This document shows positions 31,596-45,411 of a stretch of DNA of 64,000 bases, in pieces. Made by a program: the position numbers and the translations under genes. Below the pieces are notes generated by a model. It worked only from the letters and a program-made list of their open reading frames with translations. It ran no database searches and was not told the DNA's origin. Source of the DNA: Actinomadura barringtoniae (GTDB lineage Bacteria; Actinomycetota; Actinomycetes; Streptosporangiales; Streptosporangiaceae); NCBI RefSeq assembly GCF_017573505.1, contig NZ_JAGEOJ010000006.1, forward strand, positions 124,001 to 188,000. Reading direction: 5' to 3'. How positions within the stretch are numbered: the first letter of the stretch is position 1; every line of letters starts with the position of its first letter.

Positions 31596-34379
31596 TCAGG
31601 AACCGTTACGGGACCGGGCGTGCGATTCGGGTGCGAGCCGGGCCAGTTCGACGCGGGAGCCGATGCCGAGCTTGCGGTAGATCTGCCGGAGATGGAACGC
31701 GACCGTGTGCACGCTGAGGAACAGCCGGTCAGCGGACTCCTGGTTCGTGAGACCCTCGGCGACCAGCTCGGCCACCTTGGACTCGGTCTCGGTCAGGCTC
31801 TCCCAGCCTGTGGCCGGCCGGTCGTCCCGCTTCCAGTGCCGGTGCCGGACGCCGAGCCGCCGGAGTCGGCGTCGCAGCCGGGCGGCGTCACGTTCGGCGC
31901 CGACTTCTGTGAAACCGGCTTGCGCGGCCTCCAGGCTCTTGACGGCCCCCGGACCGAATCCGATGAGGACGCCGATGTCCTCCTCCGCGGAGGCCTTGGC
32001 CCACGGATCACGATGCCCCGCAGAGGCTCGCCGGAGCGCTTCCATGTCACTGTCCAGAAGACCGCGGGCATGGGTGGCGGTCACGGCCAGCCCGGGAAAA
32101 CCGAGGTTTCCCTTGGCCAAGCGTTCGGCGACGGCGGCGGCGTGGCCGGCCCGTTGAGCGTCGTCTGCGGCGAGCGCTACGCGTGCGAGCCACGGCGCGG
32201 CTGTCACGTCACCGACGAGCAGGCCCTCGTGCTCCTCAAGCCGGTCCCACACGTCGACGTGTTCTGTCAGTGCCTGCGCGGGCCCGTCCTTGGCTTCGGT
32301 GGCACGGGCCATGGCGAGCATGGTCTTGGCGCGGGTGAGCGGGAGGCCGGGCCTGAGCTCCAGCGCCGCCCCGTCCAAGTCGCCCATCCGAAGCCCGGCG
32401 GTCGCTAGCAGCGGGAGGGCCGCCGCCTCAAGGAGGCGGTTGCCAAGCACTCTGCTACGGGTAACGGCGAGCGTCGCCTCTGCCTTGGCCGGACCAAGGC
32501 TGCCTGTAGCCAGGAGCATGCCCGCCTGCAGTAGATGGCGGAACGGCGTCCACAGCCGATGAGCCGACACACCGTCCCCGAACCCGATCGGCGCGGCGTG
32601 AGCCTCCTGGACCGGGCCCACCTCGTTCAGCATGATGGCGAGGACCAGCCTCGGCGGGATGGTGCAGTCGTCCGGCGAGGCTTGGCCTGAGACCATGACG
32701 GCCTCCTTGGCCTTCGCGAGTCCTTCATCCAGCCGCCCGGCGTTCCAGGCGTCAAGCGCAAGCCTCAGCAGCGCACCGCCGACCAGGCCGTCACCGTACG
32801 AGGCGCGGTCGCCGAGGATCTGTTCGGCGCGGATGCCGCCATCCGGATCGGCACCGTCCAAGCCCAGTGTCAGTAGGCACAGCTCGGCCTCGTCGCGAAG
32901 TTCCCCGCCGATGTCCGGGTCGGCCAGGACCGCCTCCACCGCTCCTTCCGCCTCCTCAGCGCATCCCGACAGGCTCAGGATCCGTGCCCGCGCGCACCGA
33001 AGCCGGGCCGCCGCCGCGACCGGCATCGGCTCGTTCTCCGCCGCGTGGGCGAGGTCGGCGGCGGTGTCCAGGCGCCCGGCGGCGGCGACCGCCTTGGCTG
33101 CGGCGAGGACACGTCCCGCCCGCTTCGGCCGCGCGCGCGGGGTGAGCGCCAGTGCTCGCATGGCGAGCTTCGCTCCGGTTCGTGGGGCCGAAATGCTCGC
33201 CTGCGCCGCCGCGCGGTCAAGGCCGGCCAAGGCCCGCTCGTTGCCCTGCCGTGCGGCCTCGGCCAGATGCTCGCCCGCCGCCGTGGAATCACCTTGGCTG
33301 AGCAACAGCTCACCGATCTGCTGATGCAGCGCCCACCGCGTCGCTGCCGGGACGGCGTCGCAGGCCGCCCACCACATGAGCTCGTATTGGAAGGAGACCT
33401 CCTCGCCATCGGCGCTGAGGACCCCCAGATCGCTTGCCTCCTCCAGCGCGGGCAGGAGCGAGCTCGGCGTCTCGCCGACCAGGTCCGCGAAGTCGGCGAA
33501 ACTAAACGACCGGCCGAACACGGCGGCAACGCTCGTCAACCGGCGGGCGGCCGGCGACAGGTGGTCCAGCACATGCAGCGCCGCGGCGCGTGCCCGAGCC
33601 GGCAGGACGTGGGCTCGCACTGGCAAAGCGTGGCCAGTCAGATCGGCACGTCCGGAGTGGACGTCGACCATGTCCTCTTCCATCAGCCCCGCCAGCAGTT
33701 CGGTCAGCAGATATGGATTACCTCCTGCGGTGGCGATGAGCTCCCGGAGCCCTTCGCCCGGCTTGGCCCCCAGGGCGTCGACGACCACATCGACCTGTGC
33801 CGCCGTCCCCAGCGGGCCGAGCGTGATCCGTTCGCCGCCGCGCCGTTCCAGCGCATCGAACAGGAGAGCGGAGTCGTCGCGGGGGGTGGCGCGGGAGATC
33901 ACCCAGCTCACGCGGGCGTCCTCAAGGCGTTCGTTCAGCGCCCGCAGCACGGCGAGTGTGAACGGATCGGCCCACTGCAGATCGTCCAGATTGATCAGGA
34001 CGGGACGGGCCGCGGCACGCTCGGCCAGGTGATCACTGAGCCGCTCGACCAGCCCGGCTTCGTCCCCCGGCTCCGAGACCTCGCCCAGTGCCGTGAGCAA
34101 CGGCTCCAGCGGGATGAGGTGACCCAGCTCGAACGACCGCCCGGCCGCGACCTGAACCCCACGTTCGTTCGCGGCGCGGACGATCTCGGCGTGAAGGGTC
34201 GTCCGGCCCATCCCCCGCCCGCCCTCCACGAGCAGGCTGCCCTGCTCACCCGCGGCGACACGGTCCAGAAAGGCAAGGACCGAACACCATTCGTTTTCGC
34301 GGCCGCGCTGACGGTGGCTCGTCGCGGACCGCGTTCCCGGCAGCGGAGCAGTACGCGCCCTTCCCTGAATTCCCGGCAT
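31596..34379 (-). CDS. Large LuxR-family ATPase regulator (LAL/MalT type)
   Basis: A 927-residue STAND-type regulator. An AAA/AAA_16 module near the N-terminus has Walker A GGRGMGRTT and Walker B-like VLINLDDLQWAD. A helical TPR-like middle follows. The C-terminal LuxR HTH is at about 865-915 (LTETESKVAELVAEGLTNQE, LFLSVHTVAFHLRQIYRKL). Such proteins are ATP-dependent activators responding to small molecules. It is divergent from the PucR gene, with two GGTCC-N5-GGACC dyads in between. The HTH differs clearly from those of the two tandem regulators at 49-55 kb. Confidence 0.9.
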   Translation of the reverse strand: MPGIQGRARTAPLPGTRSATSHRQRGRENEWCSVLAFLDRVAAGEQGSLLVEGGRGMGRTTLHAEIVRAANERGVQVAAGRSFELGHLIPLEPLLTALGEVSEPGDEAGLVERLSDHLAERAAARPVLINLDDLQWADPFTLAVLRALNERLEDARVSWVISRATPRDDSALLFDALERRGGERITLGPLGTAAQVDVVVDALGAKPGEGLRELIATAGGNPYLLTELLAGLMEEDMVDVHSGRADLTGHALPVRAHVLPARARAAALHVLDHLSPAARRLTSVAAVFGRSFSFADFADLVGETPSSLLPALEEASDLGVLSADGEEVSFQYELMWWAACDAVPAATRWALHQQIGELLLSQGDSTAAGEHLAEAARQGNERALAGLDRAAAQASISAPRTGAKLAMRALALTPRARPKRAGRVLAAAKAVAAAGRLDTAADLAHAAENEPMPVAAAARLRCARARILSLSGCAEEAEGAVEAVLADPDIGGELRDEAELCLLTLGLDGADPDGGIRAEQILGDRASYGDGLVGGALLRLALDAWNAGRLDEGLAKAKEAVMVSGQASPDDCTIPPRLVLAIMLNEVGPVQEAHAAPIGFGDGVSAHRLWTPFRHLLQAGMLLATGSLGPAKAEATLAVTRSRVLGNRLLEAAALPLLATAGLRMGDLDGAALELRPGLPLTRAKTMLAMARATEAKDGPAQALTEHVDVWDRLEEHEGLLVGDVTAAPWLARVALAADDAQRAGHAAAVAERLAKGNLGFPGLAVTATHARGLLDSDMEALRRASAGHRDPWAKASAEEDIGVLIGFGPGAVKSLEAAQAGFTEVGAERDAARLRRRLRRLGVRHRHWKRDDRPATGWESLTETESKVAELVAEGLTNQESADRLFLSVHTVAFHLRQIYRKLGIGSRVELARLAPESHARSRNGS

Positions 34380-34425
34380 AGCCCCGACAATGCGCTGACC
34401 TGGCTCGCTATATCAGGTCATGGCG

Positions 34426-34494
34426 GGTCCAATCTGGACCTTCGCCCTATCATGGAGCGAGCGGTCACCAATCGAATCTGGTCCCCACAGGACC
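34426..34494. promoter_or_regulatory. Two GGTCC-N5-GGACC dyads in the divergent LuxR/PucR region
   Basis: GGTCC-AATCT-GGACC (34426-34440) and GGTCC-CCACA-GGACC (34480-34494), with centres 54 bp apart. TCTGGTCC occurs again at 34509-34516. Repeated dyads between divergent regulator genes fit operators for one of them. Confidence 0.5.
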
Positions 34495-34587
34495 AATTCG
34501 AGTCGAGGTCTGGTCCCGTCGGTACGAGCGTGTCAGGGCGATCGCCGCGGGAAGGGTGATGGGAGACGACCGGAGGAGCTGAGTGCG

Positions 34588-36282
34588 GTGGCGATGTCGG
34601 GGCTGCCCGACCCTGCCTCCAAGGCGGGGCTCCGGGACCAGCTCTCCAAGCTTCGCGCGCTGCTGGCCCTGTCCATGGTCATGACCGAGAGTTCGGACGA
34701 GGCCGGCATCGTCGAGCTGGCCTGCACCGCGGTCGGAGCATTAGGTGACTACCGGGTGGCCGGCGTCCACCTCACCGATGGTGGGTGGCAGGAGTGCCGG
34801 ACCCCCCTGCCCGAGCCCGATTCGCGGGCGGATCTGGAGGCGCAGTTCGCCGTGCTTGGCAGTGCGGGGGGCGTGATCGCCATGGTCGGCGAGGACTGGA
34901 CCTGGGCCTATCCGCTGCGCAGCCTTGAGGACGACCTGGGGTATCTGATCGTCTCCGCCGACGACGAGCCGCAGGTCGCCCACCAGTTCCTGTTGCGAGT
35001 GCTCGCCCAGCAGACCGGGATCGCGGTCAACAACGCCCGGGTGCACGAACGGCAGCGGGCCGGTGCCGAGCAGCTCCGCACCACCAACACCAAGCTCGCC
35101 GAGACCGTCACCGCCCTGGAGCGCAGCACCGCGATCCACGACCGGCTGACCCGGGCCGCGGTCGGCGGCGACGGTATGGCGGGGATCGCCGAGGTGCTGC
35201 ACGACCTGACCGGGTTGCCGGTCGCGGTCGAAGATCGGCGCGGCAACCTGCAGGCCTGGGCCGGGCCCGGTCCCCCTCACCCGTATCCGAAGGAGTCCGC
35301 GACGTCCCGCGAGCGGCTCTTCGAGCACATGCACGAGAGACAGACCCCCGTTCGGCACCAGGGTCGGCTGGTCGCCGTGGCCGGGCCGCGCGAGGCCGCG
35401 CTCGGCGTGCTGGCGCTCATCGACCCCGACGAGACGGCAGGCGCCCAGGAGCAGGTGGCGCTGGAGCATGCCGCCACCGTCCTGTCGGTCGAGCTGGCCC
35501 ATCTGCAGAACCTCGCGGAGACGGAGTCGCGCCTCGGCCGCGACCTGGTGGAGGAGCTGCTGTCGGGCGCCGACGAGGCCACCGCCCTCGCCCGCGCCCA
35601 AGCCCTCGGCCACGATCTGAACGCCTTCCACCGGGTCGTGGTGATAGACCGCCCGGGAGGCGTGCGAAACATCGACGCGCTCTGCCGGGCCGTCCAGCGC
35701 GTGGCCCGTGTCTCGCGCCCCGACCCGCTGCTCGCGGGGCGGGGCCGGGAGGTGGTGCTCCTGGCCGGCGCGGACGAGGACTGGTCGCGGTTCCGCGCTG
35801 CCGTCGAGGAGGAGGCGGGCATCGTCGGCTGCCGCGTGGGCGTCGGCGGCTCGTGCGCCCGCCCCGGCGAGATCTCCCGCTCCTACGGGCAAGCCAGGCT
35901 GGCGCTGCGCATCCAGACGGCGGCCGGTGGCAGGCCGGTCAGCGAGTTCGACCGGCTGGGGGTCTATCAGCTCCTCGCGGAGAGCGGTGCGCCCGGCGCG
36001 ATGGAACGCTTTGTCGACGGCTGGCTCGGGTCGTTGCTGGAGTACGACGCCCGACGGAACGCCGATCTGGTCAACACACTTGGCACGTTCCTGGAATCCG
36101 GCGGTGGGTACGACCCGACGGCGTCCGCGCTGTCGATCCACCGCAGCACGCTCAAGTACCGGTTGCAGCGCATCAGGGAGATCTCCGGTCATGATCTTTC
36201 GGATCCGGACACGCTGTTCAATCTGCAGTTCGCCACGCGCGCCTGGCGCACTCTGGCGGCGCTTCGCCATGGCGATCATTGA
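34588..36282 (+). CDS. PucR/CdaR family regulator with GAF domain
   Basis: A 564-residue protein started at the GTG at 34588, nine bases after GGAGGAG; an ATG two codons later is also possible. Residues 25-190 form a GAF-type sensor (MTESSDEAGIVELACTAVGA). The central part resembles the GGDEF-like CdaR domain (AFHRVVVIDRPGGVRN), and the C-terminus is the PucR HTH (TASALSIHRSTLKYRLQRIR). Family members sense purines, diacids or sugars and activate catabolic genes. It is divergent from the LuxR-type gene and 60 bp before the MEDS gene. Confidence 0.9.
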   Translation: MAMSGLPDPASKAGLRDQLSKLRALLALSMVMTESSDEAGIVELACTAVGALGDYRVAGVHLTDGGWQECRTPLPEPDSRADLEAQFAVLGSAGGVIAMVGEDWTWAYPLRSLEDDLGYLIVSADDEPQVAHQFLLRVLAQQTGIAVNNARVHERQRAGAEQLRTTNTKLAETVTALERSTAIHDRLTRAAVGGDGMAGIAEVLHDLTGLPVAVEDRRGNLQAWAGPGPPHPYPKESATSRERLFEHMHERQTPVRHQGRLVAVAGPREAALGVLALIDPDETAGAQEQVALEHAATVLSVELAHLQNLAETESRLGRDLVEELLSGADEATALARAQALGHDLNAFHRVVVIDRPGGVRNIDALCRAVQRVARVSRPDPLLAGRGREVVLLAGADEDWSRFRAAVEEEAGIVGCRVGVGGSCARPGEISRSYGQARLALRIQTAAGGRPVSEFDRLGVYQLLAESGAPGAMERFVDGWLGSLLEYDARRNADLVNTLGTFLESGGGYDPTASALSIHRSTLKYRLQRIREISGHDLSDPDTLFNLQFATRAWRTLAALRHGDH

Positions 36283-36342
36283 GCCCGCCGAGGCCGGCTC
36301 GGGACTGTTGCCCGACCCGCGAGCAGAACGTAACGTCGCATC

Positions 36343-37014
36343 ATGACGGCGAGCGTGAGATTCGGGCTGCCGGGAGTGACGATCAGTCCCGGCCATCACG
36401 TCTGCGGCCTCTACTCCAAGGACTCCGAGCGGGACCGGATGATGGTCCCCTACTTCCGCGCAGGCCTTCAGGACGGTGACAGCTGCGTCGTCGTCGTGGA
36501 CGACGAAGACCCCTCCCCCGTCCTCGCCGAAATGGGCACCGGCAGCCAGGTCGCGTCCTGGCGGGCCTCCGGTCGCCTTGACACGCGGACGGCGGTCCCG
36601 CCCAGGCGGGGAACGGCGGGCCTCAACGTCGACGAGATGCTCGCACAGTGGGACGAGACCATGGCCGAGGCCCAAGATCCACACGGAGAGGGCTTCATCC
36701 GCCTCGGAGGAGAAGCGAGTTGGTGGCTTCCGCAGGCCACCGGCGGGAGCATTGTCGGCTACGAGATCGAGTTGACCCGGCGCATCCCCGAGCGGATCGG
36801 GGTGCTGTGCCTGTACGACCTCACCCGGTTCGGCGGCCGCACTCTGGTGAACGCCATCGCCACCCATCCTCTCGTACTGGTCGGCGCCGAGATCATCGAG
36901 AACCCCTACTACACGCCACCCGAGCAGATGGCGGAGCGGCTGAAGAGGGGCGAGACCACAGAGGGTCACGCGGACGAGATACGTGACCGCCTTCATCAGG
37001 TCTCCCGGCCGTAG
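36343..37014 (+). CDS. MEDS-domain sensory protein (DcmR type)
   Basis: A 223-residue single MEDS domain protein (PGHHVCGLYSKDSERDRMMV, YFRAGLQDGDSCVVVVDDED, GVLCLYDLTRFGG, HPLVLVGAEIIENPYYTPPE). MEDS domains are named from methanogen and methylotroph sensors such as DcmR and are thought to bind hydrocarbon-derived ligands; actinobacterial stand-alone forms often accompany STAS or anti-sigma regulators. It follows the PucR gene by 60 bp and may be co-transcribed. No output domain is fused. Confidence 0.85.
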   Translation: MTASVRFGLPGVTISPGHHVCGLYSKDSERDRMMVPYFRAGLQDGDSCVVVVDDEDPSPVLAEMGTGSQVASWRASGRLDTRTAVPPRRGTAGLNVDEMLAQWDETMAEAQDPHGEGFIRLGGEASWWLPQATGGSIVGYEIELTRRIPERIGVLCLYDLTRFGGRTLVNAIATHPLVLVGAEIIENPYYTPPEQMAERLKRGETTEGHADEIRDRLHQVSRP

Positions 37015-37070
37015 AACCGTAGGTGCGCCCGGGGCCGTGCTCGCTTCCTGAGGTGTCCCGGAGGCTCGGC

Positions 37071-37514
37071 TCATCGCGGAGTGGCGGAGCGGTTCACCGC
37101 CGCCTCCACCCAGGCCCGCATGTCGGCCGCCGAGGTCGCGCCCGGGCGGCGGTCCACCACCTCGCCCCGGCGCATGATCATGAGGGTCGGGATGTGCCGG
37201 ACGGTGAAGCGTTCGGCGAGCCCCTGTGAGTCGTCGACGTTCACCTTGACGAGCTTGATCCGTCCGGCCATCTCGCGGGCGATCTGATCGAGCACCGGGC
37301 TGACGAATCTGCACGGCCCGCACCACGGCGCCCAGAAATCCACCAGGACCGGCAGATCCGCCTTCTCCGCGATCTCGGCGAAGTCACCGTCGCCCGCCTC
37401 CGCGGGCCACGGCAGCGGCGAATGGCAGTTCCCGCACCGCGGAACGCCGTCCGCCACGGCGGGCACGCGGTTCTTCTTCCCGCAGTTGGTGCACTCCACG
37501 ATCTGCGCCGACAT
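37071..37514 (-). CDS. trxC: Thioredoxin with N-terminal zinc-ribbon (thioredoxin 2 type)
   Basis: A 147-residue protein. Cys8, Cys11, Cys27 and Cys30 form a zinc ribbon (CTNCGKKN, RCGNCHS), and Cys65-Gly-Pro-Cys68 (WAPWCGPC) is the redox site. This matches thioredoxin 2 (TrxC), a general disulfide reductase favoured under oxidative stress. It is the last gene of the chaperone operon, 24 bp after clpB. It may keep cysteine-containing client proteins reduced during refolding. Confidence 0.92.
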   Translation of the reverse strand: MSAQIVECTNCGKKNRVPAVADGVPRCGNCHSPLPWPAEAGDGDFAEIAEKADLPVLVDFWAPWCGPCRFVSPVLDQIAREMAGRIKLVKVNVDDSQGLAERFTVRHIPTLMIMRRGEVVDRRPGATSAADMRAWVEAAVNRSATPR

Positions 37515-37538
37515 GGCGTCCTCCTTTCGCCGTGAGGT

Positions 37539-40141
<2,603 letters not shown>

Positions 40142-40160
<19 letters not shown>

Positions 40161-40483
40161 CTTCGGCCTCCGGTAGGTCGGTACTGGCTGTTTCGGTCGC
40201 GGAGCGCCGCCTCCAGCAGGGCGATGCGGTCGAGCAGATCGGCGACCAGGCCCAGGGCGGCGTAATTAAGGGAGAACGCGGCGCGCAGCCGCTGGAGGCG
40301 GGCCATGGCGGCGAGCTGGCCCGGCGGGAAGCGAAGGTTTCCGTACGTGTCGCGTTCGGGGTCCAGAGCGCCGAGCTCGACGAGCCTGCTCACAAGGTCG
40401 GGATGCGTGCCGGTGGCCCGGGCGAACGAATCCAGATCGAGTCGCACCGGGCGTGCGACAGGGATCAGCGCGTACGGCATCAC
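40142..40483 (-). CDS. cbpM: CbpM-like chaperone modulator (MerR-related)
   Basis: A 113-residue protein with a MerR-like helical fold ([35 protein letters not shown]) and a C-terminal helix ([20 protein letters not shown]). CbpM proteins bind the J-domain of CbpA and block its action on DnaK. It overlaps the CbpA stop in an ATGA and the clpB start by 19 bases. A role as an HspR-type repressor of the operon is an alternative, but the sequence lacks a clear second DNA-binding element. Confidence 0.85.
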
Positions 40484-41469
40484 GTCCTCCTCGGGTCGAA
40501 CGTCGAGACCTTGGCCAGCTCCTCGAACAGCCGGCGCTCCTCATCGGTCGGCTTGGGCGGCACCATGATTCGTATCTCCGCGAAGAGATCACCCGGTTTC
40601 CCGCGGGGGTTGGGCAGCCCGCGGCCGCGCAGTCGCAGTCGCCGCCCGCTCGACGAACCCGGCGGTACGCGGAGCGTGGCCCGCCCGCCCGGCGTCTCAA
40701 TCGGCACCGACGTGCCGAGCGCGGCCTCCCACGGGGCCAGCCGCAGCTCGACGGTCAGGTCGCGGCCGTCGACCCGGTAGCGCGGATGCGGCGCGATCCG
40801 CACGACCAGATACAGGTCGCCGTCCGAGGCTCCTCCGTCGCCCCGGCCCCCCTGTCCGGCCAGCCTGATGCGCTGGCCGTCGGTGACGCCGGCGGGGATG
40901 TCGACCTCCACGGTGCGGCCGCCGCCGGGGCCGTCGAAGGTGAGCGTGCGCCGGCCGCCGCGGTAGGCATCCTCGACGGTGAGCTCCAGTTCGGCCTCCT
41001 GGTCCGCGCCGGGGACCGGCCCCCAGCCGCGGCCGCCGCGCCGGCCGCCGAACATGCCGCCGAGCAGATCCTCAAGATCAACGTCGACGCCCTCACCGAA
41101 GCGTGTTTCGAAGCCTCCGTCCCGGAACCCCGCGCCCCCCACGCCGCCGTCCCGGAACCCGCTCGCCCCGCCGGACCGGGCTCCACTGCGCGCGCCCGCG
41201 CGCTGCCGCGAACGCGCCCACGTCTCGGGGTCCACATCCGGTGGCACCTGCCGGAAGTCCGCGCCGAACGCGTCGTACCGGCGGCGCTGCTCGGGATCGG
41301 ACAGGATCGCGTACGCCTCCGAGATGTCCTTGAACCTCTCCTCGGCCTCGGGGGCCTTGTTGATATCGGGATGATGCTTGCGGGCGAGTTTGCGGTAGGC
41401 GCCTTGGATCTCGTCCTGGCTCGCGGTCCGCGACACGCCCAGCACCTCGTAGGGGTCCCGTACGGCCAT
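40480..41469 (-). CDS. cbpA: CbpA-type DnaJ co-chaperone
   Basis: A 329-residue class B J-protein. The J-domain at 1-70 has HPD in [11 protein letters not shown] Gly/Arg-rich linker with repeats of FRDGG follows, then two substrate-binding beta domains (about 160-320). The zinc-finger CxxCxGxG repeats of DnaJ are absent, which separates it from DnaJ. It stimulates DnaK ATPase and delivers clients. Its ATG shares one base with the grpE stop, and its stop overlaps cbpM. Confidence 0.93.
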   Translation of the reverse strand: MAVRDPYEVLGVSRTASQDEIQGAYRKLARKHHPDINKAPEAEERFKDISEAYAILSDPEQRRRYDAFGADFRQVPPDVDPETWARSRQRAGARSGARSGGASGFRDGGVGGAGFRDGGFETRFGEGVDVDLEDLLGGMFGGRRGGRGWGPVPGADQEAELELTVEDAYRGGRRTLTFDGPGGGRTVEVDIPAGVTDGQRIRLAGQGGRGDGGASDGDLYLVVRIAPHPRYRVDGRDLTVELRLAPWEAALGTSVPIETPGGRATLRVPPGSSSGRRLRLRGRGLPNPRGKPGDLFAEIRIMVPPKPTDEERRLFEELAKVSTFDPRRT

Positions 41470-41949
41470 CAGCGGTCATCCTTCGCGTCCTCCGAGGCGA
41501 CCTCGTCTTTCGAGGCGACCGCGACCAGCGCCGGCCTGAGCTGTGCCTCGCCATCGCCATAACCCGGCCGCAGCACCTCCACGACCGTGCCGGGCGCCGC
41601 GCCGGTGTCGTCCCGCACGACCACGGCCTCATGGCGGGCGGGGTCGAACGGCGCCCCGATGTCGTCGCGGCGCGGGAAGCCGAGCCGTTCGAGCAGCCTG
41701 ACGGCCTGGTCCCGGACCGCCTGGACGCCCGCCACGATCGATTCGGGGTCGGAACGGGCATGTTCCAGCGCGCGTTCGAGATCGTCGAGCAGCGGGAGCC
41801 ACTCAGCCGCCACCCGCGCCCGTTCCCTGCGGCGCTCGCGCTCCAGGTCGCGGGCGAACCGCTTGCGCGCGTTGTCCAGGTCGGCGGCGGTCCGCCGCCA
41901 CAGGTCCTCCAGCTCGGCGACGCGCTCGTCGGGGCGCCCCTGTGCCGGG

Positions 41950-43846
<1,897 letters not shown>

Positions 43847-43854
<8 letters not shown>

Positions 43855-44773
43855 GGCTTTGCCTTCCTCTCGTGAGAGCCAGGAGCGTTCCGATGCCGAG
43901 CAGGGACACCAAGGCGAGCCCACCGACGGACAGCGCGGTGAACAGGTGCACCTGCTCTTCGGTCGGGTCGGGTACATAACCGGACTCGATGAGCCCGTAC
44001 TGCCACGAGCTGCCGGTCAGCAGGTAGGTCAGGACGACCGCGATGGAGTTCATGGAGTCCCAGAGCCCGTGCAGGAGGGAGACCCACAGGTAGGCCCCCA
44101 GCACGGACCAGGTGTACCGGCCCGCCGCGAAGAGCACCCCGCCGAGAATCGCCGTCCACAGCCCGTGCCCCACCGGGGCGAGCAGGCCGCGCAGCACCTC
44201 GGTCTCGACGAGAGCGCGCAGCGAGAGCCCCTTCACGGTCAGCGCCGCGGTGAGGGCGTATCCCGCGCTCTCGAACGCGGCGAAGCCGAAACCCACAGCA
44301 GCGCCGAGCAGCATGCCGTCGCGCGCGTGCCTGCGAGTCATGTGACGGGTGACCCAGACCAGAGCGGCGAGCTTGGCCGCTTCCTCGATCAGTCCGACGC
44401 CGAGGTAGACGAACGGGGAAGGACCGAGGAGGTAGGTCTCCAGGAGTGACGCGCCGAGAATGCCGAGGACGCCGCCCGCGACGAACGCGGTGACGACGAG
44501 CTCCGTCGTGATGTGCTCGTCGCGCCAGCGCTCGAACGCCCAGGCGACGAAAGTGACCGGGATCAGGAAGCTGCCCAGCAGCACCAGCGTCGGCACCAGG
44601 TTCGGGTTCCCGGTCAGGAGGGTGACCATGACGCTGATCAGCCAGAGCGTCAGGCCGCCCAGGAACACGCGGGGCCAGTGGCGCGGGCGCCGGGTCCCGG
44701 CGGCCGGCGCGACCCCCGGGACCGGGCCGTACGATCTCGGGGGTCCCGGGCGGAAACCTTCGGAGAACATCAT
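43847..44773 (-). CDS. PrsW-family intramembrane protease-like protein
   Basis: A 308-residue protein with a proline-rich cytoplasmic start and about eight transmembrane helices. The PrsW/CPBP-type motifs are present: Glu130-Glu131-x-x-Lys134 (LIEEAAKL), F-x-x-x-E with Glu168 (AAFESAGY), His203 (VGHGLW) and His235-x-x-x-Asp239 (HGLWDS). PrsW cleaves anti-sigma factors in Bacillus; here it may cleave a membrane regulator under stress, which is inferred. The gene overlaps dnaK by eight bases and follows the stress protein by 24 bp, which ties it to the chaperone operon. Confidence 0.85.
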
Positions 44774-44797
44774 CGGTTCCGTCGTCCCTCCCCCGCC

Positions 44798-45289
44798 TCA
44801 GCCCGCATCGGAGCGCCGAGACTCCAGGAGGCGGCGGGCCTCGGCGACATGGTCGGGATGGACCAGGACCTCGTAGCGGCCGGCCTCCAGGCCACTCTGC
44901 GAGTAGAAGTCCCGGCGGCCGCTGGTCAGCGCGTACGAGAACAGGCCGAACAGCGCCCCGGCGACCGCGCCCCAGACCAGCCCCCACAGGATCACCCCCA
45001 GCGAGTTGCTCAGGTCGGGAGTGAAGATCGCGAAGAACAGGCCGATCAGGAGGCCGAACCAGGCGCCCGTCGCGGCGCCCATCGCCGCCGCCCGCCCGTA
45101 GTTGAGCCGCCCCAGCACCCGCTCGACGAGCCGGAGATCGACGCCCACGATCAGGGTGTTCTCCACGGGGAAGTGCCGGTCGGACAGCGCGTCCACGACC
45201 TCTTGAGCCTCGGCGTAGGCGGTGAATGCGGCGACCGGTTCGTACCGGGTGATGTCCCGGACCGGTGGCCCGGACTGCGAAATGGTCAT
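44798..45289 (-). CDS. General stress protein 17M/YflT-like membrane protein
   Basis: A 163-residue protein. The N-terminal 65 residues (FTAYAEAQEVVDALSDRHFP, VENTLIVGVDLRLVERV) match the general stress protein 17M-like domain. Two Gly/Ala-rich transmembrane hairpins follow (GAATGAWFGLLIGLFFAIFT, GLVWGAVAGALFGLFSYAL), then a short cytoplasmic domain. The ATG at 45289 is chosen over a longer unsupported start. It is the first gene of the chaperone operon. The role is unknown; related proteins are induced by heat, salt and ethanol stress. Confidence 0.8.
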   Translation of the reverse strand: MTISQSGPPVRDITRYEPVAAFTAYAEAQEVVDALSDRHFPVENTLIVGVDLRLVERVLGRLNYGRAAAMGAATGAWFGLLIGLFFAIFTPDLSNSLGVILWGLVWGAVAGALFGLFSYALTSGRRDFYSQSGLEAGRYEVLVHPDHVAEARRLLESRRSDAG

Positions 45290-45300
45290 TGATGGACCTC

Positions 45301-45353
45301 CCACATCCTGCGGTGAGTTCCACCGTCGGCGCGGAGGGGTTCCTGCCACATCC
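45301..45353. promoter_or_regulatory. CCACATCC repeats upstream of the chaperone operon
   Basis: CCACATCC occurs at 45301-45308 and 45346-45353, upstream of the first gene (start 45289). The same octamer lies at 47650-47657 and its near-complement at 47691-47698 in the hsp20/DUF1931 promoter. It may be a shared stress-regulator half-site. Confidence 0.3.
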
Positions 45354-45371
45354 CCAAGTCGGGTAGGCCGT

Positions 45372-45410
45372 CCCGCGCGGCCTTCCCACGCGGCCTTTCC
45401 GCGCGGCCTC
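45372..45410. repeat. Three tandem 13-bp repeats after the oxidoreductase gene
   Basis: CCCGCGCGGCCTT, CCCACGCGGCCTT and TCCGCGCGGCCTC lie end to end directly before the stop codon (45412-45414, minus strand) of the oxidoreductase gene, in its 3' untranslated region and upstream of the chaperone operon. Confidence 0.7.
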
Positions 45411-45411
45411 C

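Noticed and set aside
45372-45410. CRISPR-like short repeats
   Set aside because: The three 13-bp units are directly adjacent without spacers, and no cas gene is present. They are simple tandem repeats.
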